64,000 nt of DNA from the NCBI GenBank assembly GCA_038501195.1, contig JBBPUQ010000003.1:1690501-1754500 (forward strand), written 5' to 3'. The notes beneath the pieces were generated by a model. The model was not told where the DNA came from and made no database searches. It saw only the letters and a list, made by a program, of their open reading frames with translations. The stretch is from Nemania diffusa. Lineage: Eukaryota; Ascomycota; Sordariomycetes; Xylariales; Xylariaceae. Below, in pieces: positions 1 through 11,000 of the stretch (its first letter is position 1; each line of letters opens with the position of its first letter). Made by a program: the position numbers and the translations under genes.

Positions 1-400
1 GGTAGTTTAGGCTCTCTATTCTAACAACGTCCTCAGCTAGATGGGCGGCATCGGATGATTTGTTTTTGGACGACTTTGATTTCTTGCGTTTCAATGATTT
101 ATCTGATTTCTTGGCTGCCTCGCTAGATTGCTGCTCGAAGAGGACGTCTTGTTTGGCCTGGATGGAAATTTGCCTGTGTTCGAGAGGAGACAATACGCTT
201 CCACCACCACGAGGAAACAGCGGCTCCTCTTCTTTTAGTCGAGAGACACCGGCAGCGCTGGCAGGCTTTTCTTGCGACGGTTTGGTAGCCTGAGAGGAGT
301 TCGCACGAGGCTTCGACTGCGGTTTGTCGGATTTGGATCGTTTTGGAGATTTTGTTGCGGGCGCGCCTCCCGGAGCGTCTTTCCTTTTGAGAGAGCTCAT
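1..400 (-). CDS. RRP5: RRP5, rRNA biogenesis protein, N-terminal part (cut by window edge)
   Basis: The minus-strand frame opens with ATG at 400 (protein begins MSSLKRKDAPGG) and stays open to base 1, about 133 codons. It is a Lys/Ser-rich basic head followed by the segment FPRGGGSVLSPLEHRQI and then QAKQDVLFEQ, which I recognise as the conserved start of fungal RRP5. RRP5 is a large nucleolar protein (about 1,700-1,900 residues in the family) with many S1 RNA-binding repeats and C-terminal HAT repeats. It acts in early pre-rRNA processing for both 18S and 5.8S/25S rRNA. Only the charged leader is in view; the S1 repeats lie outside the window. No intron is visible in this part. It is divergently oriented from the hydrolase gene at 901 and shares a roughly 500 bp promoter region with it. 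Confidence 0.88.
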   Translation of the reverse strand, partial: MSSLKRKDAPGGAPATKSPKRSKSDKPQSKPRANSSQATKPSQEKPASAAGVSRLKEEEPLFPRGGGSVLSPLEHRQISIQAKQDVLFEQQSSEAAKKSDKSLKRKKSKSSKNKSSDAAHLAEDVVRIESLNY

Positions 401-900
401 TGTATCATATCGTGGGTTCCAATCCAACTATTCTGTTTCGTGAATTGGTGAATTGAAGGCGCGTCATACGAAGGTCCTCGGAACCTGCGAGGTAGTTATC
501 GTGGAAACTACCTACACTCGATCAAGTATCGAGTCCCCGAACTTTTTTTCCCTTGCGCTTATCGATAAAGCCTAGTAGATCTACAAGTACCCACCGATCC
601 ACCGATAGAGGGGCACTTTGTACTTTGTATTCTAGTTGCCTTAAGCCTTAAGGTTTAGGTCCTTATGTAGGTAGGTAGCCATATTAGGTACTGTAGATGA
701 GCCCCACCTCGTCATCATTACCTTGCTACGTAGGTACCGTTAGACCACCCATTAGCAACCGCCAACCTCAAGGGCTTCCGAGGTCATTTTAGGTCGCATC
801 ATCCACGACCAGGCACCTTATCTGCTTATAACTTACACTCGTACGGACCCTACAGAACGATACCACGGCTCATGGAGTTAGGGAGTACGGAATATCCGCC
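401..900. other. Divergent intergenic region between RRP5 and the YMC020W-like gene
   Basis: About 500 bp separate two divergent start codons, so promoters for both genes must lie here. The stretch around 640-740 contains several copies of the short TAGGTA / TACGTAGGTACC words that recur in intergenic DNA of this window. No convincing TATA box or further gene was seen. Confidence 0.6.
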
Positions 901-3574
901 ATGGCCCCTCGCAAGCGTGCTCGACCCAATCCCTCCAACAAAAACAGTACAGACATATTATCACCTACTCTGTCACCCCAGAACACCGGAGCATCGTCAT
1001 CTGGTATGCCACTCACCAAGTCAGACCATTTGAACGCATCTACCGCAACGCCCTCTCGCAAAGAGCAAAAGGTGAGTGCCAGACATCGACCCTTGTCGCG
1101 TTTTTGTTGTCATTCTAACCGCAGCCTCGCAGGTCCGAAAGACAGACAGCTGGTATGGCTCTTGGCCACGCGTTTCGAAGTCGACCGCATCGACCCAGGT
1201 AGCTCGTGAGAACATAATGGGCGACACCCGACGGTCAGACACCGCTGCAGACTTCAGCCGTTTCGAGACAAACAAGAAAGAGTGCTCTACGGATTCGGAC
1301 TCCCAGTCCACCGCGACGCTGCGCACGATTAATGGTGCTAATGCCCAGATGCAGCGGGATGGAACGGGCGCTCCTATGGGACAACAAGAAATGGGAAACG
1401 CGGGCGATGGCACGGGGGATACAACTCCGACAAACGAGCCAGTTTCTCCGAGCCAGGGTTTAGACAAACCTCACACCTCTATAGAAAATATTTCCCAGGC
1501 GACCACAAATTCAACCGGTTGGTTGTCATGGCTAGGGAGACCAACAGCTCAAGAACCGAGCCACGTTACAAACCACAGTGCTGAAATACATCAAACTATC
1601 CCAGAGATGACTGAGCCAATGGATCCTCAAGATTCACAAGTTCAACCACCGCCAGAAACTCCTGAAGTGACCAAGCAAACAAGTTCGTGGTTTAGTCTCT
1701 GGCCCTCATCGGCAAACCCGACGACACAGAAAATTGCAGATCATGGATTGACAAATGAAGATACTATAGTGCAGGAGTCTGAAACTAAAGAAAATAGAGA
1801 TATTGTAATGCAGGATGCTCCCACGCCAACAGTCCCTGCGCCTGTAACCACTCAACCATCAGCTGGCTCAACATGGGCTTTCTGGTCCAGGGATACAACG
1901 TCTGGAAAAGCTAGTGAAGAAGTATCGTCTACCGAACAAGGCGAGCTGGCTGTGATAGGCGATAGCTCGGAAATAAGTCCAAGGAGATCCAGCGTAGAAG
2001 TCAACGAAGGCAACAGTCATAAGAAAGAATTGCCTATTAAGCCTTCCCAAGAACGGCTACCAAAGGGCGCCTCAGTTAAGAAAACAAAAAGAGGTCGGCC
2101 GCAATCTATGGATATAGATGAGCCGCCCATAGCTGAGCCAAGCACGCCGAGTTCAGAGGTGACTGTCAAGGATCAGCCATCAAAGTCAACCACAACTTCG
2201 ACTCAGAAAGCCCTTCCACCAAATTTGCTTCTGCCATCGTTTAAGAGCACTTACCGCATGAAAGAGAATCCCTCAATCATTAAACAGATCGCACGGTTAT
2301 TACTCAGGACACAGCAGCCACCTACAAACCATGTCTTTCTTTCCAAAGATACCCCAACGGTGAAAAAAGCTATCGCGATTGGGGTTCATGGACTTTTCCC
2401 AGCGAGTTATCTGAGACCAATGATAGGCCAACCCACAGGGACATCCATAAGGTTCGCAAATCATTGTGCCGAAGCGATTCGTAGATGGGCTGAGAGCAAT
2501 GGCTCGGGTGATTGCGAGATCGAGAAAGTGGCGCTTGAAGGAGAAGGCAGAATTGCGGACCGCGTTGATAACCTATGGAAGCTGTTACTCAACTGGGTGG
2601 AACATATAAAAAACGCGGACTTGGTAGTTGTGGCATGTCACTCCCAAGGCGTCCCCGTCGGCATAATGCTTTTGGCGAAATTGATTGACCTGGGAGTTAT
2701 CACCAACTCTCGCATCGGAGTCTGTGCTATGGCTGGCGTGTCGCTTGGGCCATTTCCAGACTACAAGTCTGGAATGGGAATACTAATGGGGTCAGCAGCA
2801 GAGCTCTGGCAATTTGCAGACCCTGAAAGTGAGATTTCCAGGAGATACGAGCAAGCCCTGAAGACAGTGGTTCAATACGGCGCCCGCATCACAGTAAGCT
2901 TCCGAACGACTACTTAACTAACCCCTTGCTCCCCTTTACGAGTTTCCCCCTTTCCTAAAGAGGGCGAATATCGCTAACACACCGTAGTACGTAGGTAGTA
3001 TTGATGATCAATTAGTGCCTTTACAATCAGCACTCTATGGCCCTGCGTACCATCCGTACATATATAGAGCTGTTTTCATCGACGGTCGAATTCATGCCCC
3101 GGATTTCATTGCCCACCTTGTAGGGTTTGCACTCAAGCTTCGCAACCTGGGCATATCCGATCACGGACTGATTCGGGAGTTGTCGGTGCCACTCGCAGGC
3201 AGTCTTTACTCGGGTGAGGGTCATTCAAGGCTCTACGACGACGGCCAAGTATATGAGTATGTTAAACCTCAGATATACTTTCTTTGCATGTTCTAGCAAT
3301 GCTAATCCCTCGCAGTTTGGCTATCTCACATACACTTGAAACCACAATTGCAGCTAAAGCACCTTGTGAGATTCACAAGCATCAAGGACTTGCTAGCCCG
3401 AATCCATATGTTCTCCCCTGGATCATGCGAGGTCTACTTGAAGAAGAATTTGTCAAAACCGAATTATCACGTGAAACGACAGAGTTGCTCAAGCAGTTCG
3501 ATGATTGGGCACCCACTACGAAAGCACTGAAAGATGTAAAATATCGACTCGAGGCTGTTAGATCAAAGCTCTAG
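901..3574 (+). CDS. YMC020W-like alpha/beta hydrolase-fold protein (4 exons, 819 aa)
   Basis: Exons read as 901-1071, 1133-2893, 2988-3256 and 3316-3574, joining in frame to 820 codons with stop. The start sits in a GCCATGG context. Residues 1 to about 400 are low-complexity (Ser/Thr/Pro-rich) with repeated W-L-S-W-L-G and W-F-S-L-W-P patches. The conserved part begins near the segment KAIAIGVHGLFPASYL and contains the nucleophile-elbow-like ACHSQGVPVG (Ser about residue 561), then GVCAMAGVSLGPFPDY, and after the second intron a block ending GGEGHSR-like (here SGEGHSRLYDD). This matches the fungal family annotated as YMC020W-like alpha/beta hydrolase. The catalytic Ser is visible; Asp and His were not assigned. 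Biochemical substrate is unknown for the family. The elbow has Cys (C-H-S-Q-G) rather than the common Gly before the His. The alternative upstream acceptor at 1124 would shift frame, so 1132 is preferred. Confidence 0.85.
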
Positions 3575-4832
3575 CATTCTTGGGGCACACGCATAGAGAA
3601 TATAATAATGGGACGGTTAGCGATGGGCACAATTAAGTAACCCTAGAGTTATGGCACAGACTTAGATGTACATTTGGATAGGCGTTCGGTACAGGGCAAC
3701 CTACTGGGTGTTAGGAAGACGAGTTTGGCACTGATTTCATGGCTTCATAGCTGCAGTAAGTATATAATGGATGGACCTCCCAAGGTTATCAATACCCACA
3801 TATTTCCCAAATATGAAGTTTTCGAAGAGATGGTACACATCGGCGGGTATGTCTTCCCAGGCTGATAGCACCTGGATAGGTACTTAAGTACATATAAGAG
3901 CTCCCCGCTTTCGTTCCTCACGGGGTACCTACGTAGGTACCTACGTAGGTTTACCTACCTACCTAGGTACCTAAGGTACTAGTAGTAAAGAAAAAAAGAT
4001 TGATTATTCGCTGTTGGCGGGGGAAGGGCCAACTTATTAAGGTTCGTAAATGCTTCGTTGATAGCTCAAAGCCATCTTTTGACTCGCCTGACCCTGATCA
4101 TGTGCAACTGCAAGTAACAATCAAGTCAAGCGCCAGGGGGCGAAAGCCACTAATGAAGCAGGCCTTATCAGTCTGACAATCCGGAGCACAGATAGCCCAG
4201 CAACTTTAAGGCTTATTTATTATCTATACACAGACAGGTAGCTATGCTTTGTGGTAAGTAGTGCATAGATCTTGAGCCGACTTCTGCTCTGTAGCTCCTC
4301 GGAAACTTTAACATCTCTTAATCTTTAACGGACAAAAGTACACTTGATATATTCTGTATCGCCTATAAGTTTGCCCTGGGACCTTTTGTGGCTTGAGCTT
4401 CCTTTGTACATTACGTAAAAGCCCTTTCGTTCGGTATACATGGGGAGGTACCTCGTTCCTTCTTCATCTTACTTAGATACCTGCAACCCAATTCGGCGCT
4501 ACAATATGCATGTGTAGCATGTCTGCCACCTACTTAAAGTACTTGACACAACCTTCAATAATACCATAGTAACGTGGCGTTTTCCTGCAAGCTTTCTTAC
4601 AAGTCGGACATTGAGCTCCCTACCGATTGCCCGCACAGGTACCGAGATAAGACGAGGCGACCGGGGCGGTGCTCATCCATTCATTCACCTGGACCAAGTC
4701 CTCAGTAACAAGCAAGCAAGCCAGCAAGCCGTTAGCTAGACTCGACACTCCCCGCTACAAGCCATTGCGCTCGGCTCTCGACTAATCTACGGTGCGGTTT
4801 GCTAGATACCTACTTGATAGACAGTTGGCGAG
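3575..4832. repeat. Intergenic region with nested palindromes of the TAGGTACCTA family
   Basis: No gene is seen here. At 3924-3941 lies a perfect 18-base palindrome (GGTACCTACGTAGGTACC), directly followed by a second ACCTACGTAGGT palindrome and then TACCTACCTACCTAGGTACCT through about 3980. Similar single words occur near 2988 (at an exon start), 4449 and 4550. The short open frame at 3674-3865 has no recognisable features and is considered chance. Confidence 0.7.
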
Positions 4833-5026
4833 ATGGATCCTTATGAACCCCTGAAACCTGAGTGGTGCTAGAATTGCTCGCACTGGACGCGACCATGTAA
4901 GCGGTATCTGTCACCTTAGCTATACCTCGACTATACTCGACTTAACCCTGAGCTGTGCTGATGAATAGACTGTTATAGCAAGCGAAGCAGAACAACACGC
5001 GCCTTAGTGGCTGGGGTGTTGCTGCT
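4833..5026 (+). promoter_or_regulatory. Probable FMP27 5' leader: 12-codon uORF, start-stop uORF and candidate leader intron
   Basis: Upstream of the FMP27 start there is an ATG at 4833 opening a 12-codon frame that stops at 4871, and an ATG immediately followed by TAA at 4895-4900. The GT of that ATG-TAA is also a good intron donor (GTAAGC at 4897), with a CTTAAC-like branch word and an acceptor TATAG at 4978, giving a possible 82 bp leader intron. Whether this DNA is transcribed cannot be told from sequence. Confidence 0.35.
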
Positions 5027-8000
5027 ATGGCGCTCCTCGACCCGACCTTCGTCTTCGGCATCATCGTCCTCCTATACTTGTCTTCGTTTGTCCTTTTCGC
5101 CATTCTCCGTATCATCACCGGAATATCGATACAGCGAGTCGGCTACTTCTCCTTACGGCGTCTAGCGTACACTCCAAGAGATGGCGTCAAGCTTGAAATT
5201 CGTGGTCTTGGGCTCCATCTTCACCGTCCAACCTTTTCACAGCCCACCTGGCTCAGTATTGTCGTCAGCGAGCTTGCCGTCACGCTCGACATCAAGGAGT
5301 TGGAAGGCCAGAAATCGACCCCCCCTATAGCGAACGAGAACGCAAACGAGAACGAGAAATCGAAGGAAAAAGGGGTCGGTGGTAGTCAAAATGAGCATAG
5401 CAGTCCGTCCAAGGATGCGCCCGAGATTTCGCTCCCGCGACGAGCTACTTTCGAGGCACCTCGCAGCGCGACGTGGAAACAGTTAACCAAACTGAAAGAA
5501 CGTGTGAAGAGGCTACACCGCAATGTTCGCTGGATACGAATGGTCGACGTTGTAGCCACGGACTCTACCATTCACGTCGTCGACGTCGGCAAAGTACAAT
5601 GCGGCAGCTTCACCATTGCTCTGGATACAAGGCGCCGTCTTGTGGACCGCGCGCGCTTCTTTTTTCAGTCCAAGGCCGAGAAGAAGCTTCAGAAACAACC
5701 GGCGGAATGGATCATGACCTTGAAGAGCATTCTCTTCACAGCTAAGGGCGGTGAGGCTATTGAGGTTCTTGATAGTGCTACTTTAAACGTGCACGGTTTT
5801 CTGTACGACAACCTAGATGGGCTTCGCGATGCTACTATTGCCCTCAAGCTAGGCCGAGTACATGTACCCTACGACGATGTTCAGATTTGTGTTGATAGAT
5901 CCAAAAGGCTACGAAGTCGGCAAGGCAGCATGCGCAGACAGCCCGACTTGCTTAATATTTCCATGGATAATGTCATTCGAGAGATGGATGACCCCGGCAG
6001 TACAGATTCAGACTTGATGCAGACTGTCTCCGACTCTAAGGAATTCGTGAGCTCCATTCTCCGTGGCATTAAAGAGGTCCAGTTTGCAGTGAGCCTCGTC
6101 TCCCTCACCAAGAAAGTACAGACTGTGCGATCGACTGGCTCGCCTCTGCTGCTCAATGCATCAATGAAGGAGGTTGGTATTGACTTGCACAGGCTAGATC
6201 CTAAGTCCCCAGCACATCGTATGTATTTCCCAGCTAATGCCATAGCGCACGAGGCTTTGGCAGCAGCTCTCTCTATATCTGTTGGTCTCGATGATGGCCA
6301 TGGTAAGCCAGAAAGAATAGCATATGTGCCCATGGCCACCACGACAGTGAAAACAACATTGCCGTCCAAGACTGTCGAGCTATCGGAAGTCAGGAGCGCT
6401 GAAGAACGAAACGCCAACATTCTTTTCGCTAACTCGGTTGTCACCTCACCATGCGTTGACCTAGATCCTAAACGTCTTCCTGTGCTGCTCGCGCTCCTCC
6501 AGCCCAGACCAAAACCTCCCAAAGTGCGCTCTCAGCAGAGACACAGGCTTATATCTCGGCTACTTCCTAAAGCTAATATCAAGTTCTCAATGCACGAGCC
6601 GGTTATCAGGATTGCATTGCCCCCAGTACAGAAGACAGACGACCCCGATGACTTTGATCTTATAATCTCATCTATCTCATCCATTTCTCTTGATCTTGAG
6701 TCGTTTCACTCTGCTGTAGAAGATGTGCATTATTCACTAGCCTCGTCTATGCGGATGCAGACTCACCATCTTTACTACCAAACAACACAAGGTAGCCGCT
6801 TCGATCTTATTGACACCGATTCGTTTGACCTGAAGATACAGCTATCAGCAGCACCTGATGTTCATGTGGTTGCAAATGGCCACCTCCAAACATTTGCTAT
6901 TCGAATGACGCGTCCAGAAATTACAAAGGGCATACGCCAAATTCTTCACCAGCTGAAACTTAAGGTTGAACCCGATAAGCGCGCCACTTCGAAAACGCCG
7001 AGGCCGCAGAATCTCCTGCGAGCTCTGCCACAGTGGCTGCTCCATTTTTCTGTCCAGGTCGATGATTTCAGTGCCGAAATCACGGGAGTTGATAATGATT
7101 TCCCTGGAACCACGCGTGGTGTAGTCCTCCAAGTAGACACATGGTCGGCTGAATACCGAGCTCAGAGGATGAATCATGTACGACAGCGACCCTTGTCTAG
7201 AAGACGAGCAGCAAGCCGGTCATTAGTCCCAGACCCAGAGATATTGAACTCCGTATCTACACCGTCATCTCCTCGCAGAAAACTACAGCATGAAGGAGAC
7301 GGCCGAAGAATTGCAATCCATATTAGGGGCTTAGAAGCCTTTATAATGGAGGCGCCGGAGAAATGGGAGGTTGAGCCTTTTATTCACATGCCTCGTTTTG
7401 AAGTCGCCTTTTCGACCCACAGTGATGCGCACAATCCAATTCTTCATGTTCACTCTCACCTCCGCACTCTCCTTATTCAATACTCGCTGTTCCGACACTA
7501 TTCAGTCGGTGTTGCTATTATGGTTCTACGAAGAGCATTCACGAAAGATCCTCAACACTCAACACCCTCAAGTCCACAATCTAGTCAGAGTCCTATTGCA
7601 CTATTATCTCCCGAGTCGCCATGGTCAAGTAGTGCAGACGCGTTTCCGAAATTGTTAAAAGAGCTGGTGACAGTTGACTGCAAGGCTGTCTTGATCCAGA
7701 TCAAAGCGGAAATGCCGGCAGACCCTCCGCTTATGTTGCAGATATATGGTATGGAGGCCGGCCGTCATCGATGGTCGCCTCCATATTTCACCTCAAAATT
7801 AATCCGCTTATATGCCGGTGCTCCTAGGATGCCAGGTGTTTGGGCTCGGATTGCAAGCATAAAGTCATTCCGCCTCGACTACCGCGAATCGCGAAGGAAA
7901 GCATCCAATGGTAGCTTTCAAGATGACAAAATGGTTGATATAGTGGCAGAGGCCATCAGGCTTGCCGTTCCCCATGAACTCATTATAAATAAGATATCGG

Positions 8001-11000
8001 ATAACTTCATCAATGTCTTCAAAGCCAGCCAGCAGCTCCATCATCGGTTCAAGACTGGAACTAATGAGTACATTCTTGACAAATCGCCAGAAAAACCGAA
8101 GACCATGCCTAAATTATCCATAAGGACCCGCAACTTGATGTTCGAACTAGAAGACGGGGCGTTTGAATGGAAGCTTGGCATAATATATCGAGCAGGTCGC
8201 GTGGAGCAACAACAAAGAATCGCTCGTGAGGACGCTTTTCGTGTTAAAGTAAAGAAAATTCAGGACGAGGAGATGAAGAAAGATTCAACCCGCTTCCGTA
8301 ACCACTCAGCAATGGCAAGAGGTCGGGGCACCAATGCATGGGGACGCAGCAAGAGTGAGGATCGCCTGACGCAACATATTCGGGACGAACGATCTCGAAG
8401 TGAGACTCCGCGGAGCCGGAACCCTCGCTATGACCCTGAAAGCATTCGTGATATGACGGGTAATGCGCATATTACGATTCAAGACGCGAGAGCGAAGTTG
8501 CATGAACACAATGCACAAAGCTGGAAAAAGCGCATAGATAGTCATATTTCCAAAGCACGCCAAGGTGCACAAGAGCTTCGAAGCTTATTTTGGGGAAGCG
8601 ATCATGTTCCTGATGATCTAGAAGACACAGAGAGAATTCTCGAAGTACCCCAGCGGCCAGCCCTTATGGCCACAACTATCTCCGAACTCCATATTTTGAT
8701 AGACAAGCCATCATTCCCATTGCAACAACTCCCAGAATTTCTCCACCAGGTCGGTAAGGGGATGCCAAAGGATATGCAGTATTCTCTCCTCATTCCGATG
8801 AATATTCAAATTGCAATGGGCGAAGCGAAGGTAACGCTCCGAGACTATCCACTCCCTTTACTCCATGTTCCGGCGTTGAGGCCTGGTCAACCATCTAAGC
8901 TGCCGGCACTATCACTCAAAACAGATTTTGTCATAGCTGAGGAATATCGTGGCCATGAAGCTTCTCGAAGGATAAGGGTTCAGATTACCCCTCCTAGCAA
9001 CCTAGAACCTGGGATGCCCAACGGTAGCTTTGCTATCGATGTTCGTCGTACTATTGGGCCTGTCAAGTCGTACTCAGATATGTACGTAGATCTAAACACA
9101 GCTAACCCTACCCGGATTACCTGGGGTCCTTCGTATCAACCCGCTATTCAAGACATGATGATGGTTATTGAATCTTTCACGAAACCCCAACTAGATCCGT
9201 CAGAGCGAGTTGGGTTCTGGGACAAGATCAGGCTGAATTTCCACTCCCGGGTTCGAGTCGAGTGGAGAGAAGACGGAGACGTCCATCTCGCTCTGAAAGG
9301 TTCTAGAGATCCCTACGCCATCGTTGGTAACGGCGCTGGGTTTTTGATGTGCTGGCGGAACAATGTGAAATGGAACGTCCACACAGAGGATGACCCGAAA
9401 AGGTTCATGACTGTTGACAGTGGGGAGTATGTCCTTGCGGTACCCGATTTCAGCCACTATGCTCGAGAAGAGGCTCGGGGCATACACGAAAACGAGACGA
9501 CGACGAGTGACTCCAGTCACAAGACTAGTGTAGCATTTAAAAAGGTCATCATGAAACTATCAGGCAACGTCCAGTGGATGGCTGGGCTCGTGTTTGAACG
9601 CGCCATTGTCAACGGAGAGCGAGACTTCAGCTTCAAACCACACTACGATGTAATTCTCAAAGCACCCAATTATGCTAAGTCACACAGCAAGACTGCTCCT
9701 TATGATGCGTTCCACGGCTTCAGAAGCCAGCATATCCATCTTTCTATTGCTGTCAGAGCGCCGATTGACCGCGATTGGACATCTTCCGAGCTTCAACCGC
9801 CAACTAGAAGCTACAACACCGTTCACTTGACTCCTAGATTCTTCACTCACTTCTTCGCATGGTGGTCGTTATTTAGTGGACCAATGTCACTCCCCATCCG
9901 TCAAGGCTCTCTCTGGCCTGGAAGGGAAAAGAACAGCAAAAAGTTTGGACGGCACTTAGGCACAATCAAATACAATCTCCTCCTTGCCCCCCTATTCCTT
10001 AGTCATATATATAAGCACAAAGACGCCGAAAATTACTCCGAAAATGATGTATCAGCAACTGGTATCAAGGTCCGGTTTGATAGCTTCATGCTCGATATTC
10101 ACCAGCGCCGTGAGGAGTTCAACACACAAGATGTTGGCATCAAATCTGCCAAATCGAACAGTCGAACAACCGGAATGAAAATCCACGCTGCTCAGCTCGA
10201 TCTTTTATCGGCGGATGTGCGTGCTGTCTCTGCTAGCATCAGGGGTACCACAACTGAAGCAGTAAAGAGAAATTCTCTCTCGACATTACTTACGCAACAA
10301 AGTCTAGTCGACGCTGCTGATCTTTCCCATTTCACAATTCCCGATCGCGACTTCAGCTGGATTGACATGGACGATTTCGTTGAACTCGATTGGATTCTTC
10401 CATCAGAAGCAAATCCAGACACCAAAATTTTACCACTCGCGTTTTCTCCACGTGTGACTTACTTTCGCCAAACTGATATTGCGGGCACAATCGATGGAGA
10501 CCCAGACCGCACAAGTCCTTTTGGAAATGAGCCTACACATTTTTGCATCATGAGCCAAGATGACGATCCTAGAAGGGTACAATCTCAACTCATTCAGTCC
10601 CGATTAGATCAATTGGATAATCAAATCACGAACAATATAAGCAATGTTTCCGATGCTGAATCGCGAATGGGCAAAGATCCCGATGTTCGGGTCGAATATG
10701 AGAGCTTGAATAAGCATACAGGCGTCCTTCGGGATAAGCGTTCCTTTATGGAGTCAATGTTACATCAAATGGCCTACAAAATTACAACCAGCGATCAACA
10801 AAACATACCGGGAGATGACAAGAATCTAGATCAACGCTCTGAAAACTCTGTTGAGACCGGAATGGGCGGAATGAAGGTACCATCAGGGGCAGAGTTCGCA
10901 AGCGATTTCAAGAACAGATTTGTCGTTCACAACATACAACTGAAATGGAACAACTTGCTGCGAAATATTATTCTCCGATACAGTCATCAGGTCAGCCAAC

